Assembly (NCBI RefSeq): GCF_004146235.1 | Contig: NZ_SELO01000002.1 | Coordinates: 186,001 to 250,000, forward strand | Direction: 5' to 3' | DNA: 64,000 bases | Origin: Tropicimonas sp. IMCC6043 | GTDB lineage: Bacteria > Pseudomonadota > Alphaproteobacteria > Rhodobacterales > Rhodobacteraceae | In this document: piece after piece, positions 1 through 8,486 of the stretch | How positions within the stretch are numbered: position 1 is the stretch's first letter | How the letters are laid out: every line of letters begins with the position of its first letter | The notes under the pieces: generated by a model | What the model saw: the letters and a program-made list of their open reading frames with translations, nothing else | What the model was told of the DNA's origin: nothing | Database searches by the model: none | Program-made: the position numbers and the translations under genes

Positions 1-177
1 ATGGGACGACGCTCCGGAACTGGGACAGCCGCTCCTAGGACGCTGCCGAAGGAAGGTCAAATACCACACCGCTCCCACGACCGACGCGGGGCCGGGACAC
101 CCAGCCTTGCCCATCTGGCGCGAACGGGCTAGACCCCGGCGACTTCGGGTGCCTTGGCACGTATTCGAGCAGGTTGC
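1..177. other. Upstream region, no gene recognised
   Basis: No convincing coding sequence is seen before the phosphatase gene. The stretch is GC-rich and probably carries the phosphatase promoter, but I cannot point to clear -35/-10 elements. Confidence 0.4.
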
Positions 178-912
178 ATGTTCAGACGGCTCTCAGACTG
201 GGTCGAGACCGCGGAACGCCGTCTCCGGCGCTCTTTCGGCAACGACATATCGACGCCGCGCATGCGTCGGCAGGCCTGGTGGCATTTCAATCTCTTCGAT
301 CACGCCTTCCTGCGCGTGCCCTGGACGAACTTCGACAAGGTCGCCGAGGGTGTCTACCGGTCCAACCACCCCGGCCCCAGGCGGCTCGTGCGCTACAAGG
401 AGATGGGCATCCGAGGCGTGCTTAACCTGCGCGGCGACGACGGCTACTCTCCCTGGCTCTTCGAGAAAGAGGCGTGCGAGGCGCTCGGTCTGGACCTCCG
501 GGTGGCGAAGATCTACGCGCGCAAGGCGGCCGGGCGATCCGAGATCATCTCCCTTATCGACACGATGCGCGAGATGCCGAAACCCTTCGTGATGCATTGC
601 AAGTCGGGGGCGGACCGCGCGGGCTTCGCCTCGGTGCTCTACAAGGTCATCTTCGAGGGTACGCCGGTCGAGGAGGCGCGGAAGCATCTTGCCGTGAAAT
701 ACATCCATTTCGACTGGACCGAGACAGGCATCGTCGACCACATCATCGATCTCTACGAACTGCGGAACGCCGCTGCGCCGATCGACATGGAGAGCTGGTT
801 CCGCACCGAATACGACCAGCCTCTTGCCACCGAAACCTTCCGGCTGAAGCGCGCGGGCAAACCGTGGAAGGCGCTCCTGCCGATGCCGGAGGCAGAAGGT
901 CACGCGCCGTAG
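178..912 (+). CDS. Tyrosine / dual-specificity phosphatase family protein
   Basis: A 244-residue protein of the cysteine-based phosphatase fold. The P-loop HCKSGADRAG is plain, with Cys141 as the expected nucleophile and Arg147 as the phosphate-binding arginine (CX5R). The N-terminal region carries the motif VYRSNHPGPRRL, usual for the DSP-like phosphatases of Rhodobacterales. No signal peptide or membrane segment is seen, so a cytoplasmic location is expected. ATG at 178 is preferred over an in-frame TTG at 154 because the family starts with MFxRL. The substrate is unknown. The 3' end overlaps the end of the convergent glycosyltransferase gene by 13 bases. Confidence 0.85.
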   Translation: MFRRLSDWVETAERRLRRSFGNDISTPRMRRQAWWHFNLFDHAFLRVPWTNFDKVAEGVYRSNHPGPRRLVRYKEMGIRGVLNLRGDDGYSPWLFEKEACEALGLDLRVAKIYARKAAGRSEIISLIDTMREMPKPFVMHCKSGADRAGFASVLYKVIFEGTPVEEARKHLAVKYIHFDWTETGIVDHIIDLYELRNAAAPIDMESWFRTEYDQPLATETFRLKRAGKPWKALLPMPEAEGHAP

Positions 913-1580
913 GACCGCGCCAGCTTCGTCGGGTCGGCCCCGGCAAGGTAACGACCGAGCAGCCAGAGATTGCGCGCCCCGCGCCGGAACCAGCCCTCGG
1001 CCTCATAGCGCGCGGCCGAGGTGGTCAACACCGCCGGCATGAGCGCGACACGACCCCGAAGCGCCCGGACCAGCGCCACATCCTCCATCAGCGGAATGTC
1101 GGGGAAGCCACCCACGGCGTGATAGAGCTCTTTCGAAATCAGCAGCCCCTGGTCCCCATAGGGCAGGCGGAAGAGCCGGCTGCGCAGATTCGCCCAGCCT
1201 GCGACGAGACGCGGCGCAAGCCCGCGCGCGCGAAACGCCAGCTTGAAGGCATGCGCCCGTGCCGGATCGGTCATCGCTGCCTGGACAGGGGCGACCCAGC
1301 CCTCTGGCAGACCGCTGTCAGCATGCAGCACGAGGATCCACGTCCCCCGCGCGGCCGCCACGCCGCGCCGGAGCTGCTCGCCGCGCCCCGCGGGACCGAG
1401 GACGAGCTCCGCCCCCACCGCCTCGGCCAGTTCCGAGATATCGTCCGTCGACCCGCCATCGCTCAGGATCACCTCGCGAACGACGCCCTCGGCCACCCCG
1501 TCCATCAGCCGGCTTAACAGCGCCGCCACTTCGGGGGCGGACTCCAGCGTGGGAATGACGATGGACAGTGGCGCGGGCAT
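900..1580 (-). CDS. Family 2 glycosyltransferase (TIGR04283-like)
   Basis: A 226-residue GT-A fold glycosyltransferase starting MPAPLSIVIPTL. It shows the nucleotide-sugar binding strand (SIVIPTL near residue 6), the SDGGSTDD motif and the LHADSGLP metal/acceptor region, then PYGDQGLLISKELY and the MEDVALVRAL acidic motif. These together match the small GT2 family often named rSAM/selenodomain-associated transferase 2, although no such radical SAM partner is seen here. No membrane segment is evident. A much longer open frame continues upstream, but only the part from the ATG at 1580 looks like protein. The substrate is not predictable from sequence. Confidence 0.82.
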   Translation of the reverse strand: MPAPLSIVIPTLESAPEVAALLSRLMDGVAEGVVREVILSDGGSTDDISELAEAVGAELVLGPAGRGEQLRRGVAAARGTWILVLHADSGLPEGWVAPVQAAMTDPARAHAFKLAFRARGLAPRLVAGWANLRSRLFRLPYGDQGLLISKELYHAVGGFPDIPLMEDVALVRALRGRVALMPAVLTTSAARYEAEGWFRRGARNLWLLGRYLAGADPTKLARSYGA

Positions 1581-1649
1581 TGCAGAACTCCGGGCTGGCG
1601 GGCAGGCGCGCAGGACGTATAAGACGGAAAGGCGCAAGGGGAGCATGCA

Positions 1650-2405
1650 ATGTCGACAACAGCGATCATCGGACGCAGGATCCTGGCAATTTCCGGCGCG
1701 GACCGGACGACCTTTCTGCAGGGGCTTGTTACCAACGATCTCGCACGGCTCTCCGAGGGGCTGGTCTATGCCGCGCTGCTGTCCCCGCAGGGCAAGTATC
1801 TCGCCGATTTCTTCCTGCTCGAGGACGGCGATCGCATTCTCCTCGACACCGCCGAACCGCTGGCGGACGGCCTCCTGAAGCGGCTTTCGATGTATCGGCT
1901 CAGGGCCGATGTCACGATTGCCGAAACCGGGTTGCAGGTGGCGCGCGGTATCGGGGCGGCGCCTGATGGTGCGCATGCCGATCCGCGCGATCCGGCGATG
2001 GGGTGGCGGCTCTACGGTGACGACCTTCCCGAGAGCCCGGAAGTCGACTGGGACGCGCTGCGCGTCGCCCATTGTGTCCCGGAGGCAGGCATAGAACTGC
2101 AACCAGATGACGCCTACATCCTCGAATACGGTTTCGAACGGCTGAACGGGGTGGATTTCCGCAAAGGCTGCTATGTCGGGCAGGAGGTGACGGCCCGGAT
2201 GAAGCACAAGACGGAGCTGAAGAAGGGCCTCGTCACCGTCGCCATCGAAGGCACCGCGCCGATTGGCAGCGAAATCCTTGCCGAAGGGCGTCCCGCCGGA
2301 AAGCTCTTCACGCAATCCGGTGACAGGGCGCTCGCCTACCTGCGGTTCGACCGCGCGGGCGTGCCGCTCGAGGCCGGCGAGGCGCGGGTGACATGGCCGA
2401 TCTGA
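1650..2405 (+). CDS. ygfZ: Folate-binding YgfZ/GcvT-domain protein
   Basis: A 251-residue YgfZ-type protein, related to the aminomethyltransferase GcvT. The diagnostic motif KGCYVGQE lies at residues 172-179, with the conserved Cys174. Family members bind tetrahydrofolate and help assembly or repair of certain Fe-S enzymes (IbaG/IscA-dependent maturation); the reaction here is inferred from family only. The start at 1650 has a good ribosome binding site (AAGGGGAG, about six bases upstream). The 3' end overlaps the following kinase gene by 13 bases, so the two are probably translated together. Confidence 0.9.
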   Translation: MSTTAIIGRRILAISGADRTTFLQGLVTNDLARLSEGLVYAALLSPQGKYLADFFLLEDGDRILLDTAEPLADGLLKRLSMYRLRADVTIAETGLQVARGIGAAPDGAHADPRDPAMGWRLYGDDLPESPEVDWDALRVAHCVPEAGIELQPDDAYILEYGFERLNGVDFRKGCYVGQEVTARMKHKTELKKGLVTVAIEGTAPIGSEILAEGRPAGKLFTQSGDRALAYLRFDRAGVPLEAGEARVTWPI

Positions 2406-3208
2406 CAGCGCTTGGCGCGGCGCTCGGGTCGCGTTTCGACACCGGGATGCGGCGCGCCGAGCGGATGCATGGCGGCGATCTGTCCGAGGTCCTGTCTGTC
2501 GAGCTCGAAGACGGCCGGCGCCTGGTCGCCAAAGCCGGTCCGCTGGTTTCGCGGGAGGCCGCGATGCTGACGGCCATCGCCGCAGCCGGGGCGCCGGCGC
2601 CGGCGGTGCTGGGAGTCGCGGACGACTTTCTCTTTCTCGAGTACCTTGAGGAGACCCACGGATCAGAGGCCGGCTGGCGGGCGCTCGGCAGCGCCTTGCG
2701 CGGCTTGCACGAGCAGCGGGGCGAGACCTATGGCTGGCCCGACGACTACGCCTTCGGCACCGTCGCAATTGCGAACGCAACTGCGGTTAGCTGGCCCGAT
2801 TTCTGGGCCGAGCGGCGGCTGCTGCCCTTCCTGCGGCATCTTCCGGCCGATCTCGCGGATCGTGTTGAGACGCTCTGCGACCGGCTGAACGACATTCTTC
2901 CGGCTGCCCCGCCGCCGGCACTTCTGCATGGTGACCTCTGGACCGGCAACGTGCTGTTCGGCCCGGGCGGCCGGGCCTGGCTCATCGATCCCGCCTGCTA
3001 TTTTGGGGATGCCGAGGTCGACCTCGCCATGCTGACGCTGTTCGGTCAGCCCGGGCGCAGCTTCTGGGAGAGCTATGGCCCCCTGTCGCCCGGCTCGGGA
3101 CCGCGACGCGCGGCTTACCAGCTCTGGCCGGCACTGGTGCATCTGCGTCTCTTCGGCGAGGGCTACCGGAGCCTCGTCAGCAGTCGGCTCGACGCGCTCG
3201 GAGTGTGA
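2393..3208 (+). CDS. Fructosamine kinase / aminoglycoside phosphotransferase family protein
   Basis: A 271-residue small-molecule kinase of the protein-kinase-like fold. The catalytic loop HGDLWTGN places the catalytic Asp at 181, and the metal-binding Asp199 follows in LIDPACYFGD. The spacing and the LWTGN and CYFGD sequences fit the fructosamine/ketosamine 3-kinase family (PF03881), which phosphorylates glycated amines and starts their deglycation. It begins inside the end of ygfZ in another frame (13-base overlap). A stem-loop with a T run straddles its stop codon and probably ends transcription. Confidence 0.83.
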   Translation: MADLTALGAALGSRFDTGMRRAERMHGGDLSEVLSVELEDGRRLVAKAGPLVSREAAMLTAIAAAGAPAPAVLGVADDFLFLEYLEETHGSEAGWRALGSALRGLHEQRGETYGWPDDYAFGTVAIANATAVSWPDFWAERRLLPFLRHLPADLADRVETLCDRLNDILPAAPPPALLHGDLWTGNVLFGPGGRAWLIDPACYFGDAEVDLAMLTLFGQPGRSFWESYGPLSPGSGPRRAAYQLWPALVHLRLFGEGYRSLVSSRLDALGV

Positions 3209-3224
3209 AACCCCGAGCGCTTTT
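3194..3224 (+). terminator. Rho-independent terminator shared between convergent gene ends
   Basis: The arms GCGCTCGG (3194-3201) and CCGAGCGC (3213-3220) pair perfectly across an 11-base loop and are followed by TTTT. The left arm lies inside the last codons of the kinase gene and the T run overlaps the stop codon of efp on the other strand. It reads as a terminator for the plus-strand transcript. Confidence 0.7.
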
Positions 3225-3786
3225 AGGCGCGCTCGGAATATTCCATGGTCTCGGTGTTGACGACGATATCCTCGTCCTGGCCGACGAAGGGTGGCACCAT
3301 CACCTTCACCCCGTTATCGAGCAACGCTGGCTTGAAGGAGTTCGCCGCGGTCTGACCCTTCACCACCGGCTCGGTCTCGACCACCTTGCAAGTGACCTTC
3401 TGAGGCAGGGTCGCGTTCAGCGCCTCGTGCTCGTAATACTCGATCTTGATCGTCATCCCGTCCTGAAGGAACGGGCGGCGCTCGCCGAGGATCTCGGCCG
3501 GCAGTTCGATCTGCTCGAACGTGTCGCTGTCCATGAATACCAGCATTCCGTCGCTCTCATAAAGGAACTGCTGATCCTTCTGCTCCAGCCGGACCCGCTC
3601 GACCTTGTCGGCACTGCGGAACCGCTCGTTGAGCTTGGAACCGTTGCGCAGGTTGCGCAGCTCAACCTGCGCAAAAGCGCCCCCCTTGCCCGGCTTCACA
3701 TGATCCGCCTTCACGGCGACCCAAAGCCCGCCGTTGTGCTCAAGTACGTTCCCGGGACGGATTTCGTTCCCATTTATTTTCGGCAT
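3223..3786 (-). CDS. efp: Elongation factor P
   Basis: A full-length 187-residue EF-P, which binds the ribosome between the P and E sites and relieves stalling at polyproline stretches. The KOW-like domain I carries the KPGKGGAF loop with the conserved Lys34, the residue beta-lysylated by EpmA in gamma-proteobacteria; whether it is modified in this organism is not shown. OB domains II and III follow, ending with the conserved [18 protein letters not shown]. No epmA or epmB gene is seen in the window. Transcription is divergent from the small gene at 3999. Confidence 0.97.
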   Translation of the reverse strand: MPKINGNEIRPGNVLEHNGGLWVAVKADHVKPGKGGAFAQVELRNLRNGSKLNERFRSADKVERVRLEQKDQQFLYESDGMLVFMDSDTFEQIELPAEILGERRPFLQDGMTIKIEYYEHEALNATLPQKVTCKVVETEPVVKGQTAANSFKPALLDNGVKVMVPPFVGQDEDIVVNTETMEYSERA

Positions 3787-3998
3787 ATTTGACCTTCACG
3801 GCGCTTGATCGAAAACTGCAAGCTTCTATATCTTGGTGGCCAACGGCTGGCAAGACGACCAGATATGGCGCTACGGCTCGCCGACCCATGCGCCTAGTGC
3901 ATAGGTGGCATTCCGAAAGAGACATACCGAATCGCCATAAAAGCGTCATATTCGGCCCCGCGCCGAAAAGACAAGAGCAAGAATAAAAGGACGACGAG

Positions 3999-4319
3999 AT
4001 GAACGATTTCGTTGACGGTACGGCATTCAACTTCGAGCAGGGGCAACGCGCACGCAAGCTCTTTGCCGCTGTGGTGTTGGCCGCGCTCGACGATGCAATC
4101 GCCGACGACAAGAAATATGGCAACGGCCCCGAGCAGATCGCTCGCTGGGCACGGTCCCGTGATGGCCGCGAGGTCCTGAGCTGCGCCGGAATTGATCCGA
4201 ACGAGCGTGTCGTGTCGGGACTGATGGAGTTTGTCTCCAACGGTGTGCGGACCTCTGTGGCCCTGTCCCGTGAAGAAAGCGAGCGGCGTCAGGCCGCGGA
4301 GCAGGCCGAAGCCGCCTGA
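3999..4319 (+). CDS. Small conserved Rhodobacterales protein (DUF6280-like)
   Basis: A 106-residue soluble protein beginning MNDFVDGTAFNFEQGQRARK, with a mainly helical, charged sequence and an Ala/Glu-rich C terminus. I recognise it as a highly conserved small protein of Rhodobacterales, which I believe is catalogued as DUF6280; the function is unknown. The start is supported by AAAGGA seven bases upstream. It lies divergently from efp and has its own strong terminator just downstream, so it is probably a single-gene transcript. Confidence 0.75.
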   Translation: MNDFVDGTAFNFEQGQRARKLFAAVVLAALDDAIADDKKYGNGPEQIARWARSRDGREVLSCAGIDPNERVVSGLMEFVSNGVRTSVALSREESERRQAAEQAEAA

Positions 4320-4350
4320 GTTCCCTTTTTCGCGACGTATACCGAAATAG

Positions 4351-4371
4351 CGCGCCATCCGGCGCGTTTTT
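4351..4371 (+). terminator. Rho-independent terminator
   Basis: Perfect stem CGCGCC/GGCGCG (4351-4356 with 4361-4366) around the four-base loop ATCC, followed directly by TTTTT. It lies 31 bases after the stop codon of the small conserved gene. Confidence 0.85.
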
Positions 4372-4813
4372 CGTTGTGGAACGACACAATAACCAGATCA
4401 CTTGACGGTGGGACCCGGTCTCCAAAGCCGCCGCGGAAGGTGTTTCCAGCGCAACGATGCATCGACATCAGGAAGCGAACCGGTTTCTCAATCTACAGGT
4501 ACGGTCATGGTCATCGCCGTGAAGTCCCGTGGGGCCGGACTTCAGGCGGGCAAGACGGAGGACGAAAAACCGCCCTTTGACCGGGTTGATCCGGCCTGCG
4601 CGCCGTGAACTTTCCTTTGGAACCGGTGGAAGCCAACGCGACCGCCCTCGACAGACCGAACCGGATCCTGCGATCCCTATCACCCGAAAAACCCGCGCCC
4701 TTCGAACCGTGGCGTGCAGAAATCAGTGGCGGGACACGGAATCCCTTACATCACCGGCGGCGTCCCACTATTCGCGCGAGGCTCTTGCCGATGCGCAGAA
4801 TCGCCGAGGCGTG
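4372..4813. other. Intergenic region, nothing recognised
   Basis: About 440 bases between the terminator and the convergent end of the PopZ-like gene. Several short open frames exist on both strands but none has a family-like sequence or a good ribosome binding site. Confidence 0.4.
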
Positions 4814-5911
4814 TCAGTCGAAGTCGCGTGTGGCAAGCGCCCGATGGATTTCTCGGCGCACCAGCTTGCGGACGTTACGCGTGATCCGCTCGCCGAGCGG
4901 CCCCCGCAACTCACGGTGGAGCATCTCGGCGACAAGGTCCCGTAGCGCCTCTTCGTCGATCTCCGGTGCCGGGACGGAAAAGAGATTCGTCGCCTCGGCG
5001 TCGTCATCCGAGGACTCCGGTTCCACCGCGTCCAGCCAATCTTCCCCGCCCCCGGAAACATCCTGCCAGGGATCGTCTATGTCTTTTTGCGGCGCTGTGT
5101 CGGCCACCTCCGAAGCGACCGACTCCGTCGACCGTCCTAATTGCGCATCCGCGAAGATTTCTGCCGCGGCGGCGGAAAGGCTTGCCTCCGGCTCGTCCGG
5201 TGCGTCGTCTGCGCCTGTCCAGTCCTCCGGAATCTCCATGTCGGCGCCGTCGAAGGGCCCGAAAGCTTCCTCCGCCGCTTCATCTTCCTGAACCGGCGGC
5301 TGAAAATCGCTGTCCTCGTCCTCGAGTGCACTGAAATGGAAACCGGCCCGCGGGACCATGCGGCCGGACAGCAGTTCCTGCCCGTCCCGAACCTCCGACT
5401 CGTCCGACGGAGGTGTCGCCTCCGTCCGGGAGGCTGCATCGTCCGCGGCATCCTGCGATGGTGGGGTTTCAACCTGCGGCGTCTCCGGCGTGTCCGACCA
5501 GTGCCGCACGCGGACGAAAGTGGGCAGCGCGTCCTCTTCCTCTTCGGGTGCTTCCTCCACGTTCCGGGCAAAGGGCGCGACTCCGTCGACGTCCGGCAGG
5601 GGATCCTCCTCGGCTGCTTCCGCGGGTGTCGGAAGAACGGTCTCTTCCCTCTCCGTTTCGTCCGCTTCCTCCATCCCCGGTCGCGCGGCCTCGGGATCGG
5701 CATCCCAGATCGCGGCTTCCTCCTCGATACGCAGAGACGGGGTCAACACGAGCGCAGTGCCTTCCTTGCTCTCCGGCTCCGGATGCGATGTTTCCGGATC
5801 CTCCTCGGAGCGTTCGGAAACAGAAGGGCCTTGCGCGCGATCGCCTGCTACCAGCCTGCGAATCGACGACAGGACATCTTCGATCTCAGCGTTGCTTACC
5901 GGGTTCGACAT
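4814..5911 (-). CDS. Acidic, largely disordered protein with PopZ-like ends
   Basis: A 365-residue protein in three parts. The N terminus holds a conserved helix (EIEDVLSSIRRLVAGDR, residues about 7-23). A long middle of some 270 residues is rich in Glu, Asp, Pro, Ala and Ser and looks disordered. The C terminus (about 315-365) is predicted helical and basic, with LRDLVAEMLHREL and ITRNVRKLVRREIHRAL. This plan resembles PopZ (DUF2497) of Caulobacter, whose N-terminal helix reads like EEILASIRRIISE and whose C-terminal helices drive oligomerisation. The start at 911 is chosen because AGGAG precedes it at good spacing; a longer frame begins at 5953. The function as a polar hub is inference. Confidence 0.6.
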   Translation of the reverse strand: MSNPVSNAEIEDVLSSIRRLVAGDRAQGPSVSERSEEDPETSHPEPESKEGTALVLTPSLRIEEEAAIWDADPEAARPGMEEADETEREETVLPTPAEAAEEDPLPDVDGVAPFARNVEEAPEEEEDALPTFVRVRHWSDTPETPQVETPPSQDAADDAASRTEATPPSDESEVRDGQELLSGRMVPRAGFHFSALEDEDSDFQPPVQEDEAAEEAFGPFDGADMEIPEDWTGADDAPDEPEASLSAAAAEIFADAQLGRSTESVASEVADTAPQKDIDDPWQDVSGGGEDWLDAVEPESSDDDAEATNLFSVPAPEIDEEALRDLVAEMLHRELRGPLGERITRNVRKLVRREIHRALATRDFD

Positions 5912-6018
5912 GTCAGCTCCTGTCCTTCGCTCCACTGCCAGCCCGACGATCACCCCGTTCTGCGGCCAGAGTATGACATAGTCGGGAAACGAAGGCAGCT
6001 GTTGCGCAGGGCGCCGTC

Positions 6019-7431
6019 CTATTGCTTCCCGAGCTTGCGCAACACACGGTCCAGCTGCTGACCACGCTTCGACAGACGCGCTGGGGCGTTCTTGACGGCA
6101 TTGTAGTAGCCAGCGGGATCATAGGTCTGGATTCCGAGGTTCAGGTGTTCGACTGTCATCAGACCCATCGCAGACAGAAGTGAATAAACTGCTACATACT
6201 GCGTGGCGATCGCGTCGATCCGTGCGGCGCGGGCATCGAGAAGCTCCTGCTCGGCATCGAGCACGTCGAGCGTGGTCCGCGCGCCGAGGGTTGCCTCCTC
6301 GCGGGTACCTTCGAAAGCGATCTCGGCGGCGCGGATCTGAAGCTCGGTCGCCCGGATCTGCGCCGTGGCCGCCTCGATCCGCGCCCAGGCGGTGCCCACG
6401 GCCTCCTCGACCGACAGGGTCGTCTGAAGCAGTGCCGAGCGACTCGCGTCACGTTGCGAAATCGATTGGCGCTCGAGCGCCGCCAACTGGCCGCCCTGGT
6501 AAATTGTCTGGCGCATCGTCAGGTTCAGCGCATGCGTGTCCATCCGGTCCTGGGAATCGATCTGCGATGAGAGGCCGAGGCTGACCGTCGGGCGGTAGGC
6601 CGCCGTCGCGATGCGCATGCCGATCTCCGCGACGGTGACCTGGCGCTGCGCCTGGCGAATGTCCGGATGGGTCCGCACACCGATCAGGACCGCCTCGTCG
6701 ACATTCGGCGCGGTCTTCGGCAGGGCGCCGGGGAACTGGAGATTGTTGGGATAGCGGCCGACAGCAGTCCTGAAGGTCTCGCGGGCAACGTCGTAATCCC
6801 CGCGCGCGGCTTCCAGCGCACTCGTCGCGGCGGCGAGGCGACTCTCGGCAAGAGCGACGTCCGTCCGGGTCACCTCGCCAACGTCGAAACGGTCGCGGGT
6901 CGCCTGAAGCTGCTGCTGCAGCACGCGGACGTTGTTTTCCCGCAGGTTCACGAAGGCGACGGTCCGGAGCACCTGCATGTAGGCGCCAACGGCATTCAAC
7001 AGCACGTCCTGTTCCACCGAGCGCAGAGCTTCGCGGGTGGCCAGAACGGTCTCCTTGCTGCTCTCGATCGCAAGCCGGTTGCGGCCGCCGGTGTAGAGCG
7101 CGATCTCCAGTTGAAGCTGGGCCGTGCCGATCATGTTGTCCCGCGTCACCGCGCCGGTCACCGGGTTGGCATAGATCTCGCTGTGGGGATGATCGCCGCT
7201 CAAGTTGGCGATGAAATCCAGTGTCGGCATCAGCGCCGAGGTCGCGATGGCGACATCGTCATCTGCGGCACGGAGCACGGCCCTGTTCTGTTCGAGGAGG
7301 TTGGAATTCCTGTAGGCGTCGATCAGCGCATCCGTCAGCGTCTCGGCGCTTGCCTGAATTGGTTGAATGGCCAGCATGACCATTGCCATACCCGCCACGC
7401 CGCGCCTCACGCGCCTACCGATCATCCACAC
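6019..7431 (-). CDS. tolC: TolC-family outer membrane protein (type I secretion)
   Basis: A 470-residue outer membrane efflux channel of the TolC family. An N-terminal signal peptide (basic VRRGVAG, hydrophobic core, cleavage near ASAE) is followed by the two internally repeated OEP domains with long heptad-rich helices. Such trimers form the exit duct for type I secretion systems and RND pumps; no partner ABC or adaptor gene is in the window. GTG at 7431 is preferred over ATG at 7425, since AAGGAG lies eight bases before the GTG and 14 before the ATG. It lies just downstream of pcm on the same strand, a common pairing in Rhodobacterales. Confidence 0.93.
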   Translation of the reverse strand: MWMIGRRVRRGVAGMAMVMLAIQPIQASAETLTDALIDAYRNSNLLEQNRAVLRAADDDVAIATSALMPTLDFIANLSGDHPHSEIYANPVTGAVTRDNMIGTAQLQLEIALYTGGRNRLAIESSKETVLATREALRSVEQDVLLNAVGAYMQVLRTVAFVNLRENNVRVLQQQLQATRDRFDVGEVTRTDVALAESRLAAATSALEAARGDYDVARETFRTAVGRYPNNLQFPGALPKTAPNVDEAVLIGVRTHPDIRQAQRQVTVAEIGMRIATAAYRPTVSLGLSSQIDSQDRMDTHALNLTMRQTIYQGGQLAALERQSISQRDASRSALLQTTLSVEEAVGTAWARIEAATAQIRATELQIRAAEIAFEGTREEATLGARTTLDVLDAEQELLDARAARIDAIATQYVAVYSLLSAMGLMTVEHLNLGIQTYDPAGYYNAVKNAPARLSKRGQQLDRVLRKLGKQ

Positions 7432-7507
7432 GCGAACTGCTCCTTCTCGTGGGTCTATGTTTCCTGCCTTGGTTTTTTTCGGGCATCATAGCAAGAACAA
7501 TCGGATT

Positions 7508-8161
7508 TTACAGCACGAAAGCTTTTGCAGTCTCGAATCCGGGCAACACTGGAGCGCCCGCGTTGAAGGCAAATCGCCAGTTGATGCGGCCATCGAGCTT
7601 GTAGCCAATGCGCACGGCGCCGACGGCCCCTTCGACGAAAAGACAAGCGATACGACCGCCATCCTTGAGCTGATCGGCGATGGCCGCGGGCAACTCCGCC
7701 ACGCCGCCCTCAACCACGATCACGTCGTAGGGGCTGTGCTGCGGCGCGCCTTCTGCGAGCGGGCCGGTGACGACAGCGGCATTGTCGACCGCCTCGTTGC
7801 CCAGCGTCGCCTCGGCCTCTTCCGCCATCGACTCGTCTTCTTCCAGCGCGATCACCGCCTCGGCGAGGCGGGCGATCACGGCGCTCGAATAACCGTAGCC
7901 CGCGCCGATATCGAGAACCAGCTCGCCCGGCTGTATGTCGACGGCCTCCAGCGTCTTGGCGAAGGTGCGCGGTTCGAGCAGCACCCGACCCGGAGCGAGG
8001 GGGACATTGGTGCCGGCATAGGCCGCGTCCTTCTGGCTATCGGGCACGTAGAGCTCGCGCGGCACGTCCAGAAGGGCATCGATGATCGGGTATTTGGTCA
8101 CGTCCGAGGGACGGATCTGCGTGTCGACCATCGTCGTGCGGCGGGAAGCGAAGCTGCTCAT
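7508..8161 (-). CDS. pcm: Protein-L-isoaspartate O-methyltransferase family protein
   Basis: A 217-residue class I SAM-dependent methyltransferase. SAM-binding motif I ([13 protein letters not shown]) is at about residues 81-93, followed by the acidic loop EEDES and the post-motif region [14 protein letters not shown]. Family enzymes methylate damaged isoaspartyl residues and start their repair. The protein is in the shorter alphaproteobacterial group found next to tolC, whose activity on isoaspartate is less well tested than that of E. coli Pcm. The start at 8161 follows a moderate AGGGAAA site. Confidence 0.85.
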   Translation of the reverse strand: MSSFASRRTTMVDTQIRPSDVTKYPIIDALLDVPRELYVPDSQKDAAYAGTNVPLAPGRVLLEPRTFAKTLEAVDIQPGELVLDIGAGYGYSSAVIARLAEAVIALEEDESMAEEAEATLGNEAVDNAAVVTGPLAEGAPQHSPYDVIVVEGGVAELPAAIADQLKDGGRIACLFVEGAVGAVRIGYKLDGRINWRFAFNAGAPVLPGFETAKAFVL

Positions 8162-8486
8162 GAGATTTCCCTGTCGGTCCGGAGGAGTCGTCCGAGGTTG
8201 TTCCACAAAGCCCCCGCGGTGACAAGTTCCCGGGGTGCCGCATCGCCCTTCTCCAGCCCGCTCGCGGCGGGCAGGAACCGGCGCCGGGGTCGCGCCAGGA
8301 GCTGGAAGCTGCGGAACGTAATCGGATCCAGGTGGACCTGAAGCGACTGCGAGCGGTCTATCCATGCGCACTCACCGGCATTCCGGCGCAGCACGGGAAG
8401 GAGGGCGGGATTGTCACGATTCGTTTGCCAGAACGCGGCAATGGGGCTGGTTCGCCAAGCCGACGACAGCCGCTCCGGGCGTGGAG
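8162..8486. other. Intergenic region between urtE and pcm, no confident gene
   Basis: About 325 bases. On the minus strand an open frame runs from about 8490 to 8158, with a GTG at 8394 as first possible start, encoding a basic sequence ([20 protein letters not shown] is typical). It has no ATG and no good ribosome binding site and I cannot place it in a family; it may be a gene remnant or chance. Confidence 0.3.

Noticed and set aside
1581-2780. Minus-strand extension of the glycosyltransferase frame
   Set aside because: It runs opposite ygfZ and the kinase gene; the glycosyltransferase fold starts cleanly at the ATG at 1580.
8158-8394. 78-codon minus-strand frame between urtE and pcm
   Set aside because: Only a GTG start without a ribosome binding site and no family match that I can recognise; kept only as a possible remnant.
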